Below, piece after piece: positions 34,315-46,300 of a stretch of DNA of 64,000 bases. The stretch is from Limnomonas spitsbergensis (Eukaryota; Chlorophyta; Chlorophyceae; Chlamydomonadales). The stretch is from assembly GCA_037349105.1 (NCBI GenBank), contig JAYJMM010000054.1:124001-188000 (forward strand), in the 5' to 3' direction. The notes beneath the pieces are model-generated. The model ran no database searches, had not been told where the DNA came from, and was given only the letters and a program-made list of their open reading frames with translations. Numbering within the stretch: position 1 is the first letter of the stretch; each line of letters begins with the position of its first letter. Made by a program: the position numbers and the translations under genes.

Positions 34315-37300
34315 ATGCGGGGACCATGCATCCCCCAGGTCAACCCTGCCACACGCACCCCCGGCAGCACACCCCATGCAGGCAGTGCTCATGCGCTCCT
34401 ACGGCTGCACCCTGGCAGGGCGCACATGGTATCTACAGTCTCAGCGCGTGCAAATGTTGCTGCGCATGCATCTTCAGGACACATGCCAGGCTTGCAGCCC
34501 CCATCCTCCAGCCCACCTGTCCCGTGGGCAGAGGGCAGCCCGGCACAGGTGCAGCCCAGTGTCAAAGGAAACCTGAATCCAGCAAGCAGCCAATGTGATG
34601 TTGGAGTGGCAGGAGCAGCAGCAGCAGCTGCAGCAATGCCTAGCGCGAGAAGGGCGGATGGACGTGACAAGGCCTCCACTACGCATGCTGACTCAGCTCC
34701 AGTCCTGACCTGCACGACAGTGACGTTGCCTGCTGAGGTACAGTGATTCGTTTCGTCGGTCCTGGGTACGAATCGTTGAAACACGGAATCACTCACTTGT
34801 TGGTCTGGAAGTCCAACGCAGTCGCTCAGTACCGAAAATATCCTGAAAACAAGCGGAGCAAACTGAGAAGTAGCAAGTTTGCGCACCTGCGGCGCTCATT
34901 CCGAGGATTTCTGTACACAGCAATGGATGGCAAAATTCACGATAGGAATCTCTGCTGAGGTTAATGCAGAGGGATAGGGAGGCGGGGGCGGGGGCGAGTC
35001 TTGCCTTTATCAATGGATTGTCACTCGGAGGAACTATTCATGATGAGAATCTTGATATGCTCCAGGAACGACCCCAGCGCTCACTCGCCCCTCACCCCCA
35101 CTCTCCCTCCCTCCCCACACCCACACCCTCCCACACCCTCCTTCCTTTCATGCGCAGACTAGCCTGGCATCCGCTGTCTGTTCTCTGCAGCAAGCTGTAA
35201 CCCACCAGGCCGCCCAGCTGGGTGGCTTTGCATCAGGGGTCATGCGCATAGAGGTGAGTGGCCTGGACAGATGCATGTGAGGGAGAGAAAGAAAGAAAAC
35301 TATGCCCCGCAAGAGAATGAGATAATTGGAAACAGGGATGAGGGAATGAGTGCTTTCAGGTGTGTCGGATGATCCGGTTGCTGCACTCAGTCGGGAACCA
35401 ACTGGCCTCTCAGCTGGGGGCTTTGCATCAGGGGTCATGCGCATAGAGGTGAAGAGCCAGGACAAATGCGAGTGATGGATTGTCTTTTTAAAACATCGAA
35501 TGGGACCAAGAAAGCTAACCACCGAGACCGGAGGACAAGGGGAACAGAATGGGACAGGGGGCAGGTGAAGCCAAAGAGGACGAGAAACCAACCCAGAGCT
35601 TAGACGAGGACCAGGGCGAGGACCAAGTCATGGGAAAGGACACAAACAGGGAATGAGTGTGCATTTACGTGTATAGGATGATCAGGTCTCTGCACACAGT
35701 CGGGTACCAACAGGCCTCCTAGGTGGGGGCTTAAGCATACAGGGTTCCACACATCCAAGTGGCCGGTCAAGAAGGGGGGGGGGGGATAAACTACGCTCCG
35801 CAGGGGTGTGAGAGTTAAGGAAACAGTGCGGCATGGGCCGAGGCCACGTCCACGTTTGTTGAATGAAATGTACCGGTGACAACTGCATGGTTGATCCCTC
35901 CTCCTGTTTGATTCCTGGGTGAGGATTTATCCCTCCTCCTGTTGCGTCAGATCCCCCTGCCTAGAGGCTGTACTGCCCTCCGCTGGCTTCAAGGACAAAC
36001 TGGGTGCAGGACATCGGTAGGGCCTGCCTGCAAGCACCTCGTACCGCACCTGTACTTCTCCGGCCGTCACTCTTCTGCCCGTGATGGCCCCGAAACTGCG
36101 TTGGCGGAGGTCTGCACCAAGGGCTGGTCGGCAATTGCAGGTGGGGCAGTACCTCGCATGTTTCTGCGCAACTGCTTCATGACGCATGGTTTATGTGTGT
36201 ACAGAGAGTTGGGTTATTTTCCTTCACCGTTAAGTCTTTCTTAAATAATGAACAAGTAGGCAAAATCAACAATTTAATTTTAAGTTATTTATGCTACCGT
36301 ATTATATTTCTCTTTTGCCATTTTAAAGTGTTTCCTGGGAAAAGATTTACCTGGCCCCTCCCTCCCCTGCCCTACCTGCCTCATGCCTCATGCTTTATGT
36401 GCCTCATTTGATTTTTTACTGTGCATTGGTGCACCTGGCCTATCCCCCTCCCTCTCCCTCTCCCTCGGCCCCTGTGACTCATGGTTGATGCGTGTTATTT
36501 AAATTGCTTACTGTGCATTGGTGCACCTGGCCTATCCCCCTCCCTCTCCCTCTCCCTCGGCCCCTGTGACTCATGGTTGATGCGTGTTATTTAAATTGCT
36601 TACTGTGCATTGGTGCACCTGGCCTATCCCCCTCCCTCTCCCTCTCCCTCGGCCCCTGTGACTCTTGGTTGATGCGTGTTATTTAAATTGCTTACTGTGC
36701 ATTGGTGCACCTGGCCTATCCCCCTCCCTCTCCCTCTGCCTCTGCCTCTGTGACTCATGGTTGATGCGTGTTATTTAAATTGCTTACTGTGCAGCGGTGC
36801 ACCTGGCCTATCCCCCCCCCCTCTGCCTCTGCCTCTGCCCATGTGCCTCCAACCTGTTCCCCCCTGATTGGCAGGTGTTGGCTCTGCCTGGCTCTGGAGG
36901 GGGGCGCCCGGCTCTGGCTTTGGCCCCGAGGTGATGCAGCACATGCAACGATTCCTGTCAGCCAGCTGCCCCAGGGTTAGGATCCTTGGAGGGACAAGGT
37001 AAGGGAATGTGCAGGGCGTCTGGTGCAGTGTTACTTTTTCCGCGACTCAGCTACATGTCAGCTACACTCTGGCCTGCGTCCAGAGGCCCTAGGTGTGGCC
37101 AGCTTTGTCGCTTGGGCAGCCGACCATAGGCCGGTCTTAGATGGGTCCCAATTATGCCTTCGGCGGCCGTGGGGTGGCCTGCCAATGATGGCCTGGTAGC
37201 GGAAACAACATGTGCTGTTATGGTGGTGGGTATACTGCCCATTGTGTAAGAGGACAAGGGAGGTGCCTGCTGCTGTCTGCTTGACCGTCTCCATAGCCAC

Positions 37301-40300
37301 GACTCCAAGTCTCCGAACCAGGGCCAACCCGAGTGGCGGACCTTCAAATGGGGCCCGCATGCGTGTCAATCTCCTCTGATGACCCCCCTCGCATTCCTAC
37401 CACCAATCCTGAGCTTCCTGCAGTTGTACTTCAGACAAATATGAAATATCAGACATTGAGCCAAACAGTATCTGCCAAGACCACCGCTTGGTGCAGACCT
37501 CGGCCAAGCCTTGACTGCAAATGGCCCCCCCCCCACTTGCAAATCCATCTCCTCTGTTAACCCTTAACCCTTAACCCTAAAACTTTGACTGCATTGGGCT
37601 CCCCCCCCCAACTTTGCAAGTCCATTACCTCTGGTGACCTCTGCTGGTTCTAGCTCCACAGCTCTCACCCGCGTCGCATGTCTTTGGACTGTACACCTTA
37701 AGGGTTTAGGGGCTACGCCTTTGGACTCTTCCGCTTTAGGTTTAAGAGTTTGGGGTCTGAGCTCGACCCTTGGGCTGGATTTGAGCGCATATCCCGTGAA
37801 ATACATTTGCAGGTTCGACCCTGACCAGCGACCTGACCCCGAGTGGCAGGCCTTTGGATCGTACTGCTTTGCACTGCCTCTTGTGGAGTACACCGAGGCC
37901 GGCGACAGCTGCCTGCTGACCGCCACACTTGCGTGGGACAAACAGGCTGGCCGTTCCGGTGCAGGGGCGGATCAGGGTGACACTGTTGGCTACGATGCAG
38001 GGCAGGGCGCGTTGTCTGCCTGGAATGCTGGGCAGGTGGCAGTGGCGGCCCTGCAGTCCTTGCAGCCCCCAGCTCTGCCGTCAGCGTACGCCCTCCACCT
38101 CACCAGGTGGGACAAATGCCTGAAAACTAGATACACACACACACACGCACACAGGCACACAGACATGCACGCAGGCACGCACACAAGCACAAACACAGGC
38201 ACACACACAGGCACACACACAGGTATGTGCACACGCATGCACACAAACATGCACATAGACGCACACACAGACACATACTCCCACACTCTCACTGTTTTTA
38301 ACACGCTCACTCGCTGTCACACTGTCTCTCCCACTCTCTTGCTCTCAGGCTTTGCACCTCCAGCAACCTGGATTGATCCCTCCGTCTCACACGCTCACAC
38401 TCCCCCACTCTCCACTTCCCCACTCTCCAACTCTTTCACTCTGGCTGTCTTACTTTCTTGCTCCCAGGCATTTCCTGCACCCTGGATACAATCCCTCATT
38501 TTAGTCATATGCCATATTGAACACATCCCGGCTTCCTTAATCCACGCACTTGGTTTCCTGCACCCTGGATACGAACCCTAATGCCAATTTCCCCCCCTTC
38601 ATAACACATGCTTGCAGCGTCGAAGGGCCCCACCACACACCGGATGAGGCGGCCTGGCATGATCAGCTGTCGGGCCTGCTGCCCAAGCTTGACGATGCCA
38701 AGAAGCAGCCGCGCAGCGAGGACCGTCAGGGTTTGAGGCAGAGCGGACGCCGTCGGCGGAGCCGATCCAGGGATCCTGATGAACCCTTCCCGTCACTGGA
38801 CAAGGACCTGGCCTGGAAGGAGTTTGTGACCAATGGGCAGGAGGTGGGTCTAGTCTCCATGCGGTAGCTGAAATGTAGGTGTAAGATCTTGTTAAGCTCC
38901 ACCCACTCAAACCCCACCCAAGCACATTGGCGCTGGATGGGCTTGTATCCCCTCCCCCTCCACACACATGGGATAGATAAGCTGGTAACCTTACCCCTCT
39001 CACTCTCTCACTCTTACACAGGGGCTGGATGAGCTGGTAACCTACCCCCTCATACTCTCTCTCACTCTCCCTCACTCTCTCTCCCACTCTCCCACTCTCA
39101 CTCTCTCACTCTCTCACTCTCTCCCTCTCTCTCACTCTCACACAGGGGCTGGATGAGCTGGTAACCTACCCCCTCTCCCTCTCTCCACTCCCTCACACTC
39201 CCTCTCACACTCTCTCTCACTCTCTCTCCCAATCTCTGTACAGGGGCTGGATGATCTTCTTGCCGTGCTTAACACTCGTCCGGGGGACATGACGCTATCC
39301 TACTCATCCGACGAAGATGACAACGAGTCACCGGCCATGTCAGGCGCGCTCGGGCCCAGCGGCGGCGGCGGCTGGGGCATGGGTGACGGAGCGGGGGTGG
39401 ATGTGGACGCCGGGTTGCAATTCACCAAGGTGGTGTCAGCAAGGCGATCCATGCTGCTCACGCGCGGCCAGGTGGATCCACTGTACCTCCTGGAGGCAGT
39501 ACAGGTGAGGCACGGTGAAGGACGCGTGGGGAGTTTCAGCAGCTGAAGCTAAATTTGTGTCCCTTGCGGTAGAGGCGCTATGTGCACAAGAGCTCAAATT
39601 TGGCGCTCCTATCGATTCGGACCAAATATTAAGTGCGGGCTCCTCCAGGAGGCAGTACATGTGACCTTGCGAAGCAGTACATGTGGGGAGTTAGGGCAGG
39701 ATGGGCCATCCTTCTTGGCGCCGTGCCCGGCTCTCTCGATTTTTCTTCTTACCGCTGTCGATATGTAGCCGGTGGCAGGACCAGGTCCTAGGCCAAGTGG
39801 GAATGGGGCCGTCTAGCGAGCTGGTGCCATCTACTCCTCCTTGAACTTAAATATCTCCTCCTCCTCCGTCTCCTCCAATGTCTCCTCCCCTGCCCCCCCT
39901 TCTCTCGTCCACCCATGCCCTCCATCCCACTCCACCAACATCAATGTCTATTTTACTTCGCTTCTGCTACACGTCAACCACACTTCAACCATACTTCAAC
40001 CACACTTCAACCATATTTCAACCATATTTCAGCCACGCTTCAACCACACTATAACCTCACTTCAACCAGACTGCAACCTAGGCGATTATGAGGGCATAGT
40101 TCAGCACGCCGGCTGCTTGGGCCAACGTTCAAACTCCTGAACATGTTTAGGGTTTAGCCCTAAACCCCAAACCCTTTAACATGAACCCTCAACCCTCGGA
40201 CCCCCAGCTGTACACCTGCCAAGGCTTGGTCCCCATCCACCTAGTGGCTGTCAAAGGTGGTCTGGCGCGCACTGAATTCAGCACTTGCTCGAAGCCCCTC

Positions 40301-43300
40301 GGCCATGGGCGCTTCTCCCTCATGGACCCGGGTTGCCCTCAGGGTTGCATTCCCCCTTTCCCCCCCTAGACCCCTAAGGTATGCAAACCCTGGACCATGC
40401 CTTCCCCTAATGATTGTGACCAGAGGGCCTACCAGCCCCCCACACACACTGCTTCTGCTTTGGGTATCATTTATTCGTTTGTCAGCTTGTTTCTTTCTGC
40501 TTCTTATGACCATGATCCGAGGGCCTCTCCGCCCTCCCCCTCCAGTGTCTGCCTTCTGAGAGCTGTTTATTTGCTTCCGCCCCACAGGACCGTGACCCGA
40601 GGGCCTATCAGCTCTACCTCGGCAATGTCAGCAATGCCTCCCCCGCCTCGCCCGGACCCGCTTTCATTGCCAGCACACCGGAGCGCCTGTATGTGCGCAG
40701 TGGCAGGCGTGTGGCCAGCGAGGCCGTCGCGGCAACTAGGTCCCGCGGAGCTGAGGGTGCGCCTTCAAAGCAGGGGGGGGGGGGGGGAATTATGGCTTGA
40801 GGGTCAAGGGTATGGGGAGTTGATGGTGCGCCTCCAAAGCAGGGGGGGGGAGGAGGTTATGGCTTGAGGGTCTAGGGTATGGGGAGCTGAGGGTGCGCCT
40901 CCAAAGGGAGGTGGAGGTTATGGTTTGAGGGTCTAGGGTATGGGGAGCTGAGGGTGCGCCTCCAAAGGGAGGAGGAGGTTATGGTTTGAGGGTCTAGGGT
41001 ATGGGGAGCTGAGGGTGCGCCTCCAAAGGGAGGAGGAGGTTATGGTTTGAGGGTCAAGGGCATGGGGAGCTGTTAGGGTATGCCCATGGCTCTTGTGTCG
41101 ATTTCGAGTTTGGGGCTTTAGCTGGGTGTCGGCAAGATGCCCTGAAAGCCGCCTCCTTCCGTGACCTGCCCCCCTCCCCCGCACGCAATGTGAAGGGTCT
41201 CTGCCACGCGCCCTCCCCACATTGCACTTGCACCTGCTGGTCTCTAATGACCCCAGAAGGTTTTGAGGCTTGAGGGTGAAGACAAGAAAGTTTCAGGTTC
41301 AGGGGGGAGTGACAGATTAGGGTTCAAGGAGTTTGAATCTACCCATGCACCTATCATGGATCCACTTATTAGGGTTTGAATTAACCGTCACTTTGGCCTG
41401 CTCCCTCTCTGCTGTGCAGGCGACCTAGAGCCTGCCTTAAAGGCTTCTGGGTCAGGGTTGGACAAAATAGGGTTCAGGATTTGAATCCACCCTCACTTCA
41501 AGGTTTGACTCCCCCCTCCCTTTGGCCTGTCCCTCTGTTCCTCTGCAGGGGATGTGGAGCGTGACTTCTGGCTGGGCCTAGACCTGCTCAACAGCCAGAA
41601 GGACCACATGGAGTTCACACTTGTGCGGGACTGGATTGAGGCCTCCCTGCGCCCGCTGTCAGAGTCCGTCAGGGTGGAGGTCCCCAAGAGTGTGCTCAAG
41701 CAGGTGGGGGAGCAGCAGTGCGTGATAGATGTACTGCAACAGGCACAATGTGTAATACGTCAGGCGTACTGCTACAGGTATTGTCATGAGGTGTACTGCA
41801 TTGGGCAAACCCTTGAATGCAACAGGATCTAGACAGAGCTTTGTATGCATACTCATGACCTCCACGTCTGCCCTCCCCCTCCTCTGATGCTGTGCCGCCC
41901 AGCCCCCTCCCTGTCCACACCCCTTTCCCCCCTCCTCCCCCCAGGGTGCGGTGCAGCACCTGTATGGCCGCTTGGCTGCTGAGCTGAAGCCCGGGACCAC
42001 CGATGGACACCTGCTGCAAGCCCTGCACCCGACACCTGCCGTGTGTGGCAGGCCCAGAAAACAGGCGTTATGGTGAGTGGCAGGCCAGGAGGAGCAGGCA
42101 ATAGGGTGTGTGGCAGGCCCAGGAAACAGGCGTTATGGTGAGTGGCAGGCCAGGAGGAGCAGACAATAGGGTGCGTGGCAAGCCCAGGAAACAGGCGTTA
42201 TGGTGAGTGGCAGGCCAGGAGGAGCAGGCAATAGGGTGTGTGGCAGGCCCAGGAAACAGGCGTTATGGTGAGTGGCAGGCCAGGAGGAGCAGGAAACAGG
42301 GTGTGTGGCAGGCCCAGGAAACAGGCGTTATGGTGAGTGACAGGCCAGGAGGAGCAGGCAATAGGGTGTGTGGCAGGCCCAGGAAACAGGCGTTATGGTG
42401 AGTGGCAGGCCAGGAGGAGCAGGCAATAGGGTGTGTGGCAGGCCCAGGAAACAGGCGTTTTGTGAGTGGCAGGCCAGGAGGAGCAGGCAATAGGGTGTGT
42501 GGCAGGCCCAGGAAACAGGCGTTATGTGAGTGGCAGGCCAGGAGGAGCAGGCAATAGGGTGTGTGGCAGGCCCAGGAAACAGGCGTTTTGTGAGTGGCAG
42601 GCCAGGAGGAGCAGGCAATAGGGTGTGTGGCAGGCCCAGGAAACAGGCGTTATGGTGAGTGACAGGCCAGCCGGAGCAGGAAACAGGGTGTGTGGCGGGC
42701 CCATGGGGACTGACACTGTGGTGGATGGCAGGCCCAAATGCAACATGTGTTGTGGTCAATGGAAAGCCCGGGGTGGAGAAGACACACTGGTAAGTGGCAG
42801 GCCCAGGGGATCGGGCACTGGAGAGAGGTAGGCCCATGTGGGGATAGGCAGGCTTAAGGGGCAGGGTGGGAAACTTAGGACTTTGTCGTGAGGGAGGATG
42901 GGGCATGTCTTGATAAAGGTGCATACAGGTCTGTTACAAGCCCCGGCATGTCCGGCCACACACACTGGCAAGTCTGGCCGCACGCACAGGCCATCCTGCA
43001 TGTAAGGATGCTGCCCATCTGTGTGTGCCAGCAATGATTTGATTTGTGGATGAGCGGATCGTTAATCGCCACAGCTTGAGGAAACATATCTAAAGGAAAC
43101 TGCGTTCCGCATGGGCGTCATGGTTAAGGGAACAGTGCAGCATGGGTCAAGGAGCATTGATGCCGTAGCCATACTCTACACGCTGATCGGCTGATTATCC
43201 CGAGGGTCACAGCTTTCGATATGTCAAGCAGTACTGTGTGAAAAAGGTGCGACGGCAAGAAAATTAGAGGGTGCCGAATAGGTTTAAAATAGGGGCCTCT

Positions 43301-46300
43301 TGCCCGTGACCGGAGTGTGGCTGACATGAAGCTCAGTCGCGAATAAGGATAGACTGGCAGCCTGTACTGCGACTCCTTATATTTTAAGGTGCCCCCCCAA
43401 CCTTCCGTTTGCCTTCCTGGGTACCTGCAAGCCCATGCTGTTAACCCTGAACCCTCAACCTTACCCAGTCATCCCCCCCCAGGGTTTGATCCCGCACCCT
43501 CTACCCAGTACCCCCTCCCCCCCACCCCTCCGTTTGCCGTTTCAGTTACCTACAAGCCCAGGAGGGCTTTGATCGCGGCTTCTACTCTGGCCCCTTTGGG
43601 TGGATCTCTGGAGCAGGTGCAGAGTTTGTGGTGGCCATCCGCTCTGCCTTGGTGCAGCGCCAGCCGCAGGTCGACAGCAGCCCGCAAGCCATGGATAGCC
43701 AACCCGGCACCTCATCCAGCAGCAGCGGCAGCAGCGAGAATGGCAGCATGGGCGGGAACGGGAGCGGGGTGGGCAGCAGCAGGGTAGGCAGCAGCACCAG
43801 TGGAAGGTCCGTCTGTGATGACGCCCACGTTGTGAGCCTGTATGCGGGTGTGGGCCTGGTGACAGGCTCAGACCCAGCTGCAGAGTGGCAGGAGCTGGAG
43901 CTCAAGACGCAGCAGTTCAGACAGCTGCTGCTCCCGCCTAGGCTGCTGCTGGGATCACCGCGGCCTGGCAATCAGCAGCAGCAGCAGGTGGCTGCCTCAG
44001 CTGCCTCTGCACGTGCCCTGGGTCCCTGGTTAGCCGCGTTGCCTAACATCAATGCGGCCTGGTGCGCGCTGCTGGTGGAGGAGCTGTGCAGACAAGGGAT
44101 CACCATGTTCTGTGTGGCGCCGGGTGGGTGTTAGGGTTAAGGGTTAGGGTTCAGGGTTCAACCCCTAGGGTTCAGGGTTGTGGTTCAGGGTTTGAGGTTC
44201 ACTATGGAGCATACCCTGGTGTAAATAGTATGGACGATGGGGGGACTGTTACAGTGGGCCACCGTGCTATGTGTGGCGCCTGGAGGGTGTGAGTGGTGTG
44301 GACGGTGTGGAGAATTTTTACACAGTATGAACATGTATGGACAGAACGGACAAGAGGGGGGTAGGTCGCAAGGGATCTCCATGTCCTGTGTGGCGCCATG
44401 TAGGTGTGGATGGAGCGGTCCCTGGTGTGGATGGTATGGACACGAGGTATGGACGAGAGAGGGGAGTTCAAAAGGGATCACTGTGTTCTGTGTTGCACCA
44501 GGTAGGTGTGGATGATATGGAGTATGTGTGATGTTTATGAACATGTATGGATGGGCTGGATGGAAAGTACGAGGAGGTCAGGGACCACAGTTCACAGGGG
44601 ACCCCCAAGCTCGGTGTGGAATCTGGTGGCCGTCCTATCATCTACATATGGATGGAATATGCTAGGGTGGCTCCGAGGGGGGTCAGGTTTAGAGTTGAAC
44701 TCAGAGGTATTGTTGAGGGGGGGAGGTCACGGGAGATGACCCAATTATGTGCAGCACTTTAGCGGTAGGAAAGGGGTGATCAGGTGGCAGGCGGGAGCAA
44801 TAGGGGTTAGGTGGGTAGGGAGGGAGGGGGAGGAGGGAGGGGGGGACATGCTTCACTGGGCAATGCCAGTTGGAAGTGTGTGTGGGGGGTATGGAGACGG
44901 CACTGCTCTTTTGTGGGCTACGTAGGCCCGATTGGGACCAAATTCCGATTGGCACAGAATACGGCCAGAGGCCCAAGCAGGATGAATGGCAGCATCCAGG
45001 GTCGTGAGTGCTCTGGTCGTGAGCACTTCCTTTAGGCCATTAATAGCCACAGGCCCTAAACAAGGCCATCGATAATTGTGGTCTTGTTTAAGGCCTGTGG
45101 CTCTTAACGGTAATTAGAAAGAGAGATCATGGCCTGTAAATGAGATCATGACCTGACTGTAAAAGAATGGCGGGGAGGCATTTCGGTGACAAACTGAAAT
45201 TTCAGTTTGAATTTAAACATTCGGTCTGGCTTTTAAATTGTGCAGCCTCAAGGATTTGAATCTCCTGCACGCCAAGTCTTTGGTCAGAGGTGCCCAGCTG
45301 TCCCCTTGCTGCTGAGCTTAGGGTGGAGGATGGTGCCTTACTGTCTTACCCCTGTCGCTCCCGTACCTGCCCATGCCCCTCTTGGACCTGCAGCCACCCC
45401 TGCCCCCACCTAGCTCAGATCAGCCCAGAACCTGCTGATCCTGATCTTGATTCTGATCCCAATCACAAACCCTGATCTTGTCCCGGCCATGCCACTCCTA
45501 CACCCGCTTCCTCTCCGCCCTGCCCGCCTCGGCTGTGTTCCCCTCTACTTGTCCTTCAACTCACCCTCAGTCCTGTCTTTGTATACGTTGTCCTCAGCTC
45601 TGCTAAGGCTCCTTATCCGCTACTCTGACATCCGGCATCGCGCTGCACTTCCACACCATGGGCTCAGTTGTACCCTCTCTCCTTCCCCGTCCTTCAATTA
45701 AACTTTCAAACTTATACATTTAATACATACCGTAAGTATATAGTATTATTAATTAGATAAAAAGCGACCTATACCCCCCCACACAATTTTCATGGAACAT
45801 CTTATACACAAAAATCAAACCCTCCTGCAGGGTCCCGCTCCTCCCCGCTGACCCTGGCTGTCGCGCTGCACCCGCGCGCCCGCCTCAACGTGTGCATTGA
45901 CGAGCGCTCCCTCGGCTTCTGGGCGCTGGGGTACGGGCGTGCAACGGGCCGCCCCGCTGCCGTGGTCACGAGCTCCGGAACCGCCGTCGCCAACTTGCTG
46001 CCAGCAGTCATCGAAGCCAGCATGTCGCACGTGCCGCTTCTGCTGTTGACTGCTGACCGGCCGCCCGAGCTCAGGGATACTGCGGCCAACCAGACTATTG
46101 ATCAGGTGGGAATGGTGATTGTTGTACGTGACTCAGCTACAGGTCAGCTACACGTCAGCCACAGGTCAGCCACAGGTCAGCTACATTATTGCCGTCAGCC
46201 GGAGGCCAGAGGTTTGGCCCGGTGTAAGTGCAGAGAAGGAGAACCGGATTTTGGACCCAGGGGTGTGTGGGTAGTGGGTGTATTGGACTGTTGTTGGTGG

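Larger units (their letters stand above)
35191..43925 (+). other. menF: MenF module: isochorismate synthase (EC 5.4.4.2), full length
   Basis: Approximate residues 142-800. It converts chorismate to isochorismate. Blocks seen in order: [59 protein letters not shown] (general-base Lys region), [56 protein letters not shown] and ELELKTQQF. The C-terminal chorismate-binding half is intact. In land-plant PHYLLO this half is lost and replaced by separate ICS genes, so here the fused module can be catalytic. The region between KEFVTNG and VVSARR carries an acidic and Gly-rich insert. Confidence 0.92.

Noticed and set aside
38081..38320. Minus-strand VCVCVCACV protein
   Set aside because: CA microsatellite translation.
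42046..42710. CRISPR-like repeat with spacers or a cluster of micro-exons
   Set aside because: The whole 65-bp unit is repeated with no variable spacer. It is a tandem copy of one exon end.
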